Below, one piece after another: positions 53,971-62,440 of a stretch of DNA of 64,000 nt. The notes under the pieces were generated by a model, which worked only from the letters and a program-made list of their open reading frames with translations, was not told the origin of the DNA and did no database searches. Positions within the stretch are counted from its first letter, which is position 1; each line of letters begins with the position of its first letter. A program made the position numbers and the translations under genes. This stretch comes from an uncultured Neglectibacter sp. (GTDB taxonomy: Bacteria > Bacillota > Clostridia > Oscillospirales > Acutalibacteraceae): NCBI GenBank assembly GCA_904419785.1, contig CAJFSY010000002.1, positions 1-64,000 on the forward strand. Direction: 5' to 3'.

Positions 53971-55038
53971 GTGACGTTGGAAGATCGAGAAGTGCTTGCC
54001 CAGCTGCCAGAGCTGCTTTTGCAGTGGTATGACGGCAGCGCCCGCATACTGCCTTGGCGTGAGAACCCTACCCCATACCGGGTGTGGGTGTCGGAGATCA
54101 TGCTGCAACAGACCAGGGTAGAAGCGGTGAAACCTTATTACGAACGGTTTTTATCCGCCTTTCCCACAGTAAAAGATTTGGCCGAAGCCCCCGTAGAACG
54201 GGTCTTGAAGATGTGGGAAGGCTTGGGGTATTATAACCGGGTGCGGAATTTGCAAAAAGGCGCCCAGGCCGTGATGGAACGTTATGGAGGGGAAGTTCCC
54301 GCTTCTTTCGAGGAACTTCGCTCTTTGCCCGGAATCGGTGATTATACTGCGGGTGCTATCGCATCCATCGCGTTTCAGATCGCTGTTCCCGCTGTGGACG
54401 GCAATGTGCTGCGGGTGATTTCCCGGGTGCTCTGCAGGCGTGACAACATCCTGGATGGGAAAGTGAAGAAGGGGATGGAGCAGGAGATCCGGGAGATTTT
54501 GCCCCAGCGGGTGGGGGATTTCAATCAATCCCTAATGGAACTGGGCGCCATGATCTGTTTACCCGGTGGGCCTCCTAAATGCTTGCTTTGTCCCTTGCGG
54601 GAGATATGCAGGGGCTATGCCAAAGGTGTGGCGCAAGAACTTCCGGTAAAGGACAAACCCAAGCCGCGGAAAAAAGAAGAGCGCACGATCTTCCTGCTGG
54701 TTTCCAAAACGGGACGCTTGGCGTTGTGGAAGCGCCCGGAAAAAGGGCTGCTTGCTGGATTGTGGGAGCTTCCCGGAGTGGAAGGGAAGCTTTCCCAAGA
54801 GCAAGGGAACGCTTTTCTCAAAGAGCAGGGCATAGAAAAGGCAGCGCTTTCCCCTGGCCCAAAAGCCAAGCACATTTTCTCCCATGTAGAGTGGCATATG
54901 ACCTGCTGGGTGGGGAAAACTATAGAGGAAGTCCCGGGATTTATCTGGGCCAGCGGTCGAGAACTGCGGGAAGCTTACGCCCTGCCATCCGCGTTTAAAG
55001 CGTATTTTTCGTTGATCGGCGAATTGTTGGAAGCTTGA
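53971..55038 (+). CDS. mutY: A/G-specific adenine glycosylase
   Basis: 355 residues. It removes adenine opposite 8-oxoguanine. Catalytic residues are Glu42 (SEIMLQQTRV) and Asp143 (AVDGNVLR), and the helix-hairpin-helix is LPGIGDYTAGA. The [4Fe-4S] cysteines lie in ICLPGGPPKCLLCPLREIC; the first gap is seven residues rather than the usual six. A NUDIX-like recognition domain makes the C-terminal third. The GTG at 53971 is chosen because transcription starts near 53947 and AAGGAG is just upstream; the TTG at 53977 is the alternative. Confidence 0.94.
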   Translation: MTLEDREVLAQLPELLLQWYDGSARILPWRENPTPYRVWVSEIMLQQTRVEAVKPYYERFLSAFPTVKDLAEAPVERVLKMWEGLGYYNRVRNLQKGAQAVMERYGGEVPASFEELRSLPGIGDYTAGAIASIAFQIAVPAVDGNVLRVISRVLCRRDNILDGKVKKGMEQEIREILPQRVGDFNQSLMELGAMICLPGGPPKCLLCPLREICRGYAKGVAQELPVKDKPKPRKKEERTIFLLVSKTGRLALWKRPEKGLLAGLWELPGVEGKLSQEQGNAFLKEQGIEKAALSPGPKAKHIFSHVEWHMTCWVGKTIEEVPGFIWASGRELREAYALPSAFKAYFSLIGELLEA

Positions 55039-55043
55039 TCTCT

Positions 55044-55072
55044 GGGACGGCGGGAAGCCGTCCCGTTTTTTT
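55044..55072 (+). terminator. Terminator of mutY
   Basis: GGGACGGC/GCCGTCCC stem with a GGGAA loop and a seven-T run. Confidence 0.92.
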
Positions 55073-55146
55073 GTGGAAAAGAAATTCCTTTTTGGGCGGA
55101 AAGCCTGTTGGAATTTCCTTGAATCGGGAAAAACCGGTGGAAAACA

Positions 55147-55175
55147 TTGACCTTTCCCATTATTTGGGGTAAAAT
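55147..55175 (+). promoter_or_regulatory. Promoter of the MurJ/SpoVB-like gene
   Basis: TTGACC (55147-55152), 17 bases, TAAAAT (55170-55175). Confidence 0.65.
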
Positions 55176-55205
55176 AAAACAATATATGGTCTCAAAATTA
55201 TGGCA

Positions 55206-55229
55206 GCGCTCCCCGTTTGGGGAGTGCGC
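55206..55229 (+). other. Leader hairpin before the flippase gene
   Basis: GCGCTCCCC (55206-55214) and GGGGAGTGC (55219-55227) with a GTTT loop, followed by a C/T-rich CCCTTTCTTT stretch. It could be an attenuator within the 5' leader. Confidence 0.45.
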
Positions 55230-55252
55230 CCTTTCTTTAACAGGGAGTGCTT

Positions 55253-57115
55253 ATGGCGCAAGACAAGAAACAGAGTTTTATAAAAGGCGCGGCGATTTTG
55301 TCCGCGTCCACGTTGATCGTGAAGTTGCTGGGGCTGTTGTTCTCCATCCCGCTGGCCAATTTTATCGACCCGGAAGGCATGTCCCACTTTTACATTGCCT
55401 ATAACATTTTTGGTTTGTTTTTGATGCTTTCCACGGCCGGCTTGCCCATCGCGGTATCCCGCATGGTGGGTACTGCTTATTCTCAGGGGTGCCGCCGGGA
55501 AGCTGACCGGGTGTTTTCCGTGGCCTTTTGGCTGTTCTTCTTTTTGGGATTGTTCGGCTGTTTGGTGATGTTTTTCGGCGCCAATCAAATCGCGCAATGG
55601 TACGGAAGCCCTGAATCGAATTACGCCATTATGGCTTTGGCGCCCACCCTGTTTTTTATCTCTATCGAGTCTTCCCTGCGGGGGTATTTCCAAGGGCGCT
55701 CCAACATGGTGCCCACCGCTACTTCCCAGACCATCGAGGCGGTGACGAAGGTCATCATCGGTGTGGGGCTGGCATTTTATATCATCCGCAATTTCAATGT
55801 GGACCCAGACCGGTGGGCCGCGGTTGGCGCCATTATAGGCGTTTCTGTCAGTGCCGGGCTAGGAGCCATTTATCTGTTGTTGTATAAGCTTTATCAAAGC
55901 CGCCGGGACAAACGGGAGAGCTGGTCGGATGAGCCGGCGCTGACTTCCCGGCAGCAGATGCTCATCAATCTGGTGCGGTTCGCTGTACCCATTACGATCG
56001 GTTCTTGTTTCCTCAGCCTGCTGGATACGGTGGATGGAGCCATTCTTATGGACCGCTTGAAAGAAGGGGCCATGTTTACCCAGGAGCAGGCCGACTGGTG
56101 GAACGGCGCTTTGGGCCACGCCAGAAAGTTCTTTGACTTGCCCGGCGCTTTTGTGGTCCCCATTTCCACCAGTTTGCTTCCTGTTCTTTCCGGAGCTATC
56201 GCGGCAAGGGACGAGCATCAGGTGGACCGTATCTCCTCTACGGCGCTGCGGGTCACACTGTTGATCGGTATCCCATCTTCTGTGGGGATGGCGGTTTTCT
56301 CACGGCCCATTTGCCAGCTGCTGCTTTATAATCAGCCCGACGTGGTGCAAGGCACCGGACCGCTGCTCAACGTGCTCAGCGTGGCCATTGCTTTCAGCGG
56401 AATGTTGTTCACCACCAACGCGATTTTGCAGTCTTTTGGAAGGACTACCCGGCCTGTGATAGATATGGCTGTGGGCGGAGTCATCAAGATCGTTCTTTCT
56501 TATGTGCTCATTGGCATTCCGCAAATCAACGCCATGGGTTCCGCCATCAGCACGGTAGTTTCCTATGTGGTGATGGTAGTGCTGAATCTGATAGCCATCC
56601 GTACCAGCCTTCCCCGCATGGATAGTGTTGTCAATACCTCTTTGCCGCTGCTGCTTTCGGCGGCGGTTATGGGCGGGGTAAGCTACGGCGTGTATTGGCT
56701 TTTGACTTTGGTGGCCAGCCCGCGTTTGGCGGTTCTGCCCGCCATTGTGGTGGCTATTCTGGTATACGGAGTATGCGTGGTGGTGTTCCGGGGCGTGAGC
56801 TATGATGATGTGGTGATGCTGCCCAAGGGGGATTCCCTGGCGCGCTTGCTTCATATGAGCCCGGATACAAGAGCTGCCCGGAAAGGCGCTCATATGGCTG
56901 CCGAAACAGAAGAAACTTTCGCTGTTCCTGAAAGGGAAGAGGCGGTATCTTTTGAGGAGCAGCGTCAGGATGCTCTCGAAGAGCCTTCCGCTTGGGAGGC
57001 GGCAACCGCCAGCGAAGATTCTCAAGAGGAACCCCAGCCAGCTGTTGTGGTGAAAACCCCGGCAAAGCGGGCGCGTTCCGGCGGCAGATATATACCGCGC
57101 CACATGCGCAGATAA
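55253..57115 (+). CDS. MurJ/SpoVB-type lipid-linked oligosaccharide flippase
   Basis: 620 residues. About 14 membrane helices (5-530) open with FIKGAAILSASTLIVKLLGLLFSIPLANFI and include the GYFQGRSNMVPTATSQTIEA block typical of SpoVB/YtgP/MurJ-like members of the MOP superfamily. They move peptidoglycan or polysaccharide precursors on lipid carriers. A cytosolic C-tail of about 80 residues is Glu-rich, then basic (RSGGRYIPRHMRR). AGGGAG is 5 bases before the ATG at 55253. Confidence 0.88.
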   Translation: MAQDKKQSFIKGAAILSASTLIVKLLGLLFSIPLANFIDPEGMSHFYIAYNIFGLFLMLSTAGLPIAVSRMVGTAYSQGCRREADRVFSVAFWLFFFLGLFGCLVMFFGANQIAQWYGSPESNYAIMALAPTLFFISIESSLRGYFQGRSNMVPTATSQTIEAVTKVIIGVGLAFYIIRNFNVDPDRWAAVGAIIGVSVSAGLGAIYLLLYKLYQSRRDKRESWSDEPALTSRQQMLINLVRFAVPITIGSCFLSLLDTVDGAILMDRLKEGAMFTQEQADWWNGALGHARKFFDLPGAFVVPISTSLLPVLSGAIAARDEHQVDRISSTALRVTLLIGIPSSVGMAVFSRPICQLLLYNQPDVVQGTGPLLNVLSVAIAFSGMLFTTNAILQSFGRTTRPVIDMAVGGVIKIVLSYVLIGIPQINAMGSAISTVVSYVVMVVLNLIAIRTSLPRMDSVVNTSLPLLLSAAVMGGVSYGVYWLLTLVASPRLAVLPAIVVAILVYGVCVVVFRGVSYDDVVMLPKGDSLARLLHMSPDTRAARKGAHMAAETEETFAVPEREEAVSFEEQRQDALEEPSAWEAATASEDSQEEPQPAVVVKTPAKRARSGGRYIPRHMRR

Positions 57116-57118
57116 TAA

Positions 57119-57158
57119 AAGAATTCCGGCTCCCTGCTATGGGAACCGGAATTTTTTA
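57119..57158. terminator. Two-way terminator
   Basis: Inverted repeat AATTCCGG (57122-57129) and CCGGAATT (57146-57153) with an inner TCCC/GGGA stem and a T run, between convergent genes. Confidence 0.85.
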
Positions 57159-57533
57159 TGCCTTCTTTTTAGCTGGGACGATTTCCGTCCAATAGCCGTC
57201 TGGGTCGCTGATAAAGTAGAGGCCCATGGCATCGTTTTCGTAGCAGATACATCCCATCTTCTGGTGGAGTTGGTGGGCGGCTTCATAATCGTCTACAGTA
57301 AAGCACAAATGGATTTCATTGTCGCCCAGGTTATAAGGTTCTTTCCGGTCACGCAGCCAGGTGAGCTCCAGCTTGTGCTCTGTAGAACCATCGCCCAGGA
57401 ATACCAAAGAAAAGCTGCCGTCTGGTGCGTTGGTGCGCTTTTCTTCCCGCAGCCCCAGTGCTTCTTGATAAAAGGCAACCGAGCGCTCTAAATCTAAAAC
57501 GTTCAAATTGTTGTGGTCGAATCGAAAGTTCAT
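57156..57533 (-). CDS. VOC family protein (glyoxalase I-like)
   Basis: 125 residues, a single VOC unit of two beta-alpha-beta-beta-beta modules. Candidate metal ligands are His in FDHNNLNV, Glu in HKLELTW, His in NEIHLCFTV and Glu in YWTEIVP, the H/E/H/E pattern of glyoxalase I. It may isomerise the hemithioacetal of methylglyoxal. Its ATG overlaps the end of the upstream metallo-beta-lactamase gene, suggesting one transcript. Confidence 0.88.
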   Translation of the reverse strand: MNFRFDHNNLNVLDLERSVAFYQEALGLREEKRTNAPDGSFSLVFLGDGSTEHKLELTWLRDRKEPYNLGDNEIHLCFTVDDYEAAHQLHQKMGCICYENDAMGLYFISDPDGYWTEIVPAKKKA

Positions 57534-58255
57534 TGTGATTCTCCTTTCCGCTCTGCTTCTGTGGGGAATATTTCAAAAGACTGGCCGGGTTTCGTTACAT
57601 CCATTACGTGCTTGGCGTATTCCCGGTAAGTAGGTGTGGATTTGAACAAGGGCACCACGCTGTAGTCATCCCACATATGCATGGGGAACACGTATTCGGC
57701 CCCTGCCGCTTCAAAAAAGTATTTCATGCCCAAGTCGAAATCCGCTTCCTGCCGGGGGTCCAGAGGCACGAAAGCCACATCGATCTTTTTGCCGGAGAGC
57801 AGTTCCAGTTCGGCTTTGTATTGGGCTTCCATCTGGTCGTTCTGAAACCGGGGAGCGCCGTCCCACACCCAGCAGTTCAAGTCGCCCGCGTGGTAGATGC
57901 ATTTGCCTTCGCATTGCAGCAGGAACGCCACGCCCATGTCGGTGGAACGTAAAGTGGCCACTTTTAGGTCGCCGACCTCATAGAAGGAGCGGGGTGAGAC
58001 AAAAGTGACCCGGTCTTTTAAGCTATCGGGGACTCGATGGGAGAAGATATCGTCTGAGAGCAGATAGTATACCTCCCGGCCCTCTTGGGCAAGCTGGAAA
58101 ATAGCTGGGGAGAAATGGTCGCCGTGGCTGTGGCTGGCAAACACATACAGGGGCTTTTCAATGGCAGGGAGTTCCCCTTGGTAGTAGTCGAACAACAAGC
58201 AGCAGTGTTCCATTTCTACAAAATAAGAGCTGTGGATGATAAATGTGACTTTCAT
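57530..58255 (-). CDS. Metallo-beta-lactamase-fold hydrolase
   Basis: 241 residues. The zinc motif is ASHSHGDHFSP; further ligands include the Asp of YHAGDLNCW and a His in PMHMWDD. It resembles the UlaG/YycJ-like branch with a small compact fold, function unknown. The gene overlaps the VOC gene by four bases, so the two may handle related reactive metabolites. Confidence 0.85.
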   Translation of the reverse strand: MKVTFIIHSSYFVEMEHCCLLFDYYQGELPAIEKPLYVFASHSHGDHFSPAIFQLAQEGREVYYLLSDDIFSHRVPDSLKDRVTFVSPRSFYEVGDLKVATLRSTDMGVAFLLQCEGKCIYHAGDLNCWVWDGAPRFQNDQMEAQYKAELELLSGKKIDVAFVPLDPRQEADFDLGMKYFFEAAGAEYVFPMHMWDDYSVVPLFKSTPTYREYAKHVMDVTKPGQSFEIFPTEAERKGESQ

Positions 58256-58281
58256 AGAGTACCGTCCTTTCCGTTTGAGAT

Positions 58282-61026
58282 TTAAAGCCTGATGGACGCG
58301 TGGGAAAATCCTGCCGCGTCCCGGGTGACTTCTACCCGGCAGGGAATTCTGTTTTTCAGCTCCGACACATGGGAGATGATCCCAATGAGCCGGCCGCTGT
58401 TTTGCAGCATGGCTAAAGCTTTCATGGCGGTGTCCAACGTTTCACCGTCCAGAGAGCCGAACCCTTCGTCGATGAAAAGAGAATCCAGACGCACCGCGCC
58501 GGAGTGGTTCTGCACAACATCCGACAGCCCGAATGCCAGCGAAAGAGAAGCCAAAAACTGTTCGCCGCCGGAAAGCGTCTCGATAGAACGTGGAAGCATG
58601 GAACCGCCATCCAAAACTTCCAGATCCAAACCGCCGTATCCCCGGCTGCTGGGGCCTTCTTTCAGCCGCAGGGCGTAACGGCCCCGGCTGAGTGTGGAGA
58701 AAAACCGATTGGCGCTTACCAGCACTTCATCCAGCATGACACTGAGCACATATTGGAGGATAGGCATTTTCAAGGGATTGGTCCCGGAAAGGGACTTGGA
58801 AAGCTTGGCCACACGGGAAAGTTGTGATTCCAAACCGGAAAGTTCCTCGTCAAGACGGCGGATGTCTTGAAGCGCTGTATTCAAACTTTGCATCGAACTG
58901 GAAACCTTGCCAAGTTCTTCACGCCGGGCCAGGTTTTCTTGCCGCAAGGTTTGGCATTGCTGGCGCAGCGGGTCCAGTTGCGGGGGCGTTTCCCAGGGTG
59001 TGGGGAAGGCTTTCCATTGGGCCTCGGCCTTTTCAAAGCTCTCTTTGGAAAGGGCCAAGGCTGTTTGGGCCCGTTCCTGCTGGTTTTGGATTTCTTGGGC
59101 TTCTTTTATGAGCTGGGCCGCAGCTTGCTCTGTAGACTCGTATTCCTTCTGCTTTTGCCCGATGGCGTGTTCCAAGGCATTTAAATCCAGCCCCGCACAG
59201 GCGGATTTCGCTTCTTCCGCCCGGTGTTCCAATTCTTTCGCCCGGGCGGAGAGCGCCGAAAGCTTTTCCCGCAGAGAGCTTTCTGCTTTTAGGCAGTTGT
59301 CACGTTCTTCGGATAGAGCGCGCAGTTTTTCTTTAGCGGCTTCCATCCGGGAGGCGTCCCGCTTTGCGTTTTCGGTTTGAGCGGAGATTTCCGCCAAAAG
59401 AGCGGCGGTTTTTTCCTGGGAAGGCGTGCCGAAAGGCGAGGCGGCTTCCGTCCAGAGGGCCTGCTGTTGTTTTAGGCTTTCTTCTGCTTGCACCGTTTCG
59501 GCTTTTCGGGAACCAGCCAGAGCGGCGGCTTGCGTATGAGCTTCCCGAGCGGATTTTTCTTCTTCCCGCAAAGCTTGGATTTGTTGGGGGTCCAGCAAGG
59601 CTTCTGTTCCTTGGGCGGGGGCGGGATGGGAAAGAGAGCCGCATACGGGACAGGGTTCCCCTTCTTGGAGGGTGTGGGAAAGGTCCAGGGCGGCGTTTTG
59701 CCGCAGGAGCCTTTCTTGCTGTTCCAGCCGTTGGGTCACAGTCTCCAGCAGGAGAAGCTTCTGCTGGGCGGCTTTCTCCCCGGAAGCTAAAGCGTTTTTG
59801 GCTTCTTGCAGACGTTTTTCCCGACGGGAAAGTTCTTCCCAGGCAGAGGAAAGCTGTTCCAGTTTTTGGCGTTGTTCCAGCAAGGCTGGCAGTTTTGCTG
59901 AGGATTCCTCGCAGGATTTAAGAAAAGCGTTGCCTTTCTCCAATCTTTGGGAAAGAGCCTGTTCCTGCTCTTTTAGCTTTTCCAGGGCTTGCTGCTGGTC
60001 TTTTGCCAATTTTCGGGTGGCGGCCGCTTGAGTTTCCGCTTCTTGGGCACGTAAAAGCTGGTCTTTCCGCTCTTTCAGCTGGGCGCTTTCCTGAGCCAGA
60101 ACCACGGCCTGTTCCCGCAGCATTTGGGCGTCCGAACGCTTCTTTTGAAGCTGAGGAACCTGGCGTTCCAATTCTTCCCAGGCTTTTCGGGCTTTTTCCA
60201 GAGTCTGTGCGGCATCTGACCGGGCGCTTTCCAGCCGGGCGTAAGTTTCCGCGTCTTGAAGCAAGGCTTCCGCCTGCTCCAATTTTTTTGCGGTCTCCAC
60301 GCTCTCTTGGCGCAGAAGCGTTTCCCGTTGGGAAAGAGTTTTAGATTTTTCTTCCAGCCCTTGGGTGGTCTCCACGTTTTCCTTTTGCAGAAGGGACCCC
60401 CGCAAGGCCGAAGATTGGCGGGCTTTTTCCTCTAAGTCGCGTTCCCTCTGGTGGAAGCGGTCGGTGACCGCTCTCCATATTCCGGCGGAAAACAATGTTT
60501 TAAGCATCTCGCCCTTATCGTTGGAATTGGCCCGCAGCAGCCGCAGGAATTCTCCTTGGGGCAGCACGATCACTTGAGAGAATTGTTCGCACGTCAAGTG
60601 CAGAAGCTCCTCGGCGCGGCGGCGGACAGCGCTTTCGCTCCCGCTTTCCAGCAGACGGAACTCCCCATCCTCTTGACGGAAGCACTCGTGGGATTCCCGA
60701 AGTTCAGGGGCTTTCGTGTTCCGGTTGATATGGGTGTATTGGCTTCGACGGAACCGGTAGGTCTGCCCTTGCAGGGAAAAGTCAAACTCCACCAGGGTAG
60801 GGAGGTCCTCCGGAGCGCTCATGCAGCGCATCCCGGCAAAACTGCGCCTGCCGCCGGTAGCTTTGCAGTATAAGGCAAAGCACATGGCATCCAGCAGGGA
60901 AGTTTTCCCGCCGCCTGTGGGGCCGGAAATGAGAAACAGGCCGGGTTCTTGAAACTGTGTGAAATCCAGTTCGTTTTTTTGCAGATAAGGCCCGAAAGCC
61001 TGCAATAACAATCGCAAAGGACGCAT
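58282..61026 (-). CDS. sbcC: Exonuclease SbcC, ATPase subunit
   Basis: 914 residues. Head parts: Walker A GPTGGGKTS (35-43), signature LSGGEQFLASLSLAFG and Walker B LDSLFIDEGFGSLD near the end. Between them are two long coiled coils around a zinc hook CPVCGS. With SbcD it opens hairpins and cuts DNA ends. AAAGGAGAG precedes the ATG. It starts 44 bases after sbcD. Confidence 0.96.
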   Translation of the reverse strand: MRPLRLLLQAFGPYLQKNELDFTQFQEPGLFLISGPTGGGKTSLLDAMCFALYCKATGGRRSFAGMRCMSAPEDLPTLVEFDFSLQGQTYRFRRSQYTHINRNTKAPELRESHECFRQEDGEFRLLESGSESAVRRRAEELLHLTCEQFSQVIVLPQGEFLRLLRANSNDKGEMLKTLFSAGIWRAVTDRFHQRERDLEEKARQSSALRGSLLQKENVETTQGLEEKSKTLSQRETLLRQESVETAKKLEQAEALLQDAETYARLESARSDAAQTLEKARKAWEELERQVPQLQKKRSDAQMLREQAVVLAQESAQLKERKDQLLRAQEAETQAAATRKLAKDQQQALEKLKEQEQALSQRLEKGNAFLKSCEESSAKLPALLEQRQKLEQLSSAWEELSRREKRLQEAKNALASGEKAAQQKLLLLETVTQRLEQQERLLRQNAALDLSHTLQEGEPCPVCGSLSHPAPAQGTEALLDPQQIQALREEEKSAREAHTQAAALAGSRKAETVQAEESLKQQQALWTEAASPFGTPSQEKTAALLAEISAQTENAKRDASRMEAAKEKLRALSEERDNCLKAESSLREKLSALSARAKELEHRAEEAKSACAGLDLNALEHAIGQKQKEYESTEQAAAQLIKEAQEIQNQQERAQTALALSKESFEKAEAQWKAFPTPWETPPQLDPLRQQCQTLRQENLARREELGKVSSSMQSLNTALQDIRRLDEELSGLESQLSRVAKLSKSLSGTNPLKMPILQYVLSVMLDEVLVSANRFFSTLSRGRYALRLKEGPSSRGYGGLDLEVLDGGSMLPRSIETLSGGEQFLASLSLAFGLSDVVQNHSGAVRLDSLFIDEGFGSLDGETLDTAMKALAMLQNSGRLIGIISHVSELKNRIPCRVEVTRDAAGFSHASIRL

Positions 61027-61070
61027 CCTGCGCTCTCCTTTCTGGGGGATGGGCCGTGCTGGCGCTGGGC

Positions 61071-62198
61071 TCAGTCATCTCCCCGGATACTCGTTAAGAT
61101 TTCTTGGAACAGTTCTTGGTCTTGAGCGGTTGCTTCTGTTTGGCACACTTCCCGCAGGAAAGCGGAAAACACTGTCAGTTCGTCCTGGCCTTTCAAGCGG
61201 GCCGCTCGTTCTCCCGTAACCCCAGAGGCCATCCAGGGGTTGCTCACCGAAAGCAGATTGGGATAAAAGGGACGAAGCCGCTCCGCTGCCAGCATAATGG
61301 GAGCGTCATCTGTCAAGACCAGTTCCACATAATCCTGGCAAACGGCCTTTTGGCCTTCTTCCAACAAGGTTTGAAAGAGCCCCTCTACCCGGCGCACGTC
61401 CCGCAAAGGCTGGCAGGGGATGAACTCTTGCAGCATTTCCCGGCCTGTCCATTCCAGCTGGATATAGCCTTTTTTCTGGTGCTCTTCATCCACCGAATAT
61501 TTCAGCGGAGAGCCGGAATACCGGCCTTTTTCGCCAGCTCGCTGGGGTCCGTGAAGATGTCCCAAGGCGGCGTAATCAAAGGGTTCAAACAGGGAAGGCG
61601 GTACTTGCCCGCTGCCGCCTACAAACAAAGTGCTTTCCGAATCGGAAGTCTGGCTGCCCGCTGCGAAACAGTGGGTCACCAGTATATGCCCGGCTTCCGG
61701 GAGAAACAAGGGTGTAAGCTTTTCCAAAAGGGCTTGGGCGCAGGCGCCTTCCCCTCGAAGGGTATCGTTGCCTAGGAAGTCACGGACTTGGGCGGTGTCA
61801 AAATAGGGAAGAAGAAACAGCTGGAGGGTTTCCCCATGTTCTTCTAAAACCACAGGAGAAAAAGCATCATTAAGCTCTGTAGCGAAATAAACGCCGCTGT
61901 TCCGAAGGGTGCTTTTCAGAAGGGCCATGCGGTCAGCGCCGTCGTGGTTGCCCGCGATGACGCATACTTTGCTTCCAAGCTCCATCAGGCGGGAAAGAGC
62001 GTGGTCAAACAGGCGGATGGCTTCTACCGGGGCGATCTGCCGATCATAGATATCCCCGGCCAAAATCACGCAGGAAGGGCGTTCACGTTCCACCGCGGGA
62101 AGGAACACTTGGTCCAAGAACCATTTTTGATCTTCTAAAAGGCTGCGTCCATAGAGCATCCGCCCCAGGTGCCAGTCGGAAGTGTGAAACAGCTTCAT
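61071..62198 (-). CDS. sbcD: Exonuclease SbcD, nuclease subunit
   Basis: 375 residues. Metallophosphoesterase motifs: HTSDWHLG, GDIYDR, GNHDGADR, THCF and GHLHGPQ. The nuclease partner of SbcC, using Mn2+. The ATG at 62198 is preferred to the TTG at 62216 because AAGGAGG then lies 6 bases upstream. Confidence 0.96.
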   Translation of the reverse strand: MKLFHTSDWHLGRMLYGRSLLEDQKWFLDQVFLPAVERERPSCVILAGDIYDRQIAPVEAIRLFDHALSRLMELGSKVCVIAGNHDGADRMALLKSTLRNSGVYFATELNDAFSPVVLEEHGETLQLFLLPYFDTAQVRDFLGNDTLRGEGACAQALLEKLTPLFLPEAGHILVTHCFAAGSQTSDSESTLFVGGSGQVPPSLFEPFDYAALGHLHGPQRAGEKGRYSGSPLKYSVDEEHQKKGYIQLEWTGREMLQEFIPCQPLRDVRRVEGLFQTLLEEGQKAVCQDYVELVLTDDAPIMLAAERLRPFYPNLLSVSNPWMASGVTGERAARLKGQDELTVFSAFLREVCQTEATAQDQELFQEILTSIRGDD

Positions 62199-62440
62199 GG
62201 GCGGCCTCCTTTTCAAAATTTGTTAAGAAATATGGGCTTTTCTTTTTTGGCGAAATAAGGTAAAATGAAACACATATATGTTATGGTAAACCACTTGAAA
62301 ATGGTTGTTCCTATTGTAACACAGGATTGAGAAAAAAGGTAGGGGCGCTGTGGGAAACCATAGTTCTCGTTGCTTGTATGTGATGAACGAAAGGGTATGA
62401 GGATGCTTAGCTTGGTATGAACCGGGCGGAAAGGAATGCT

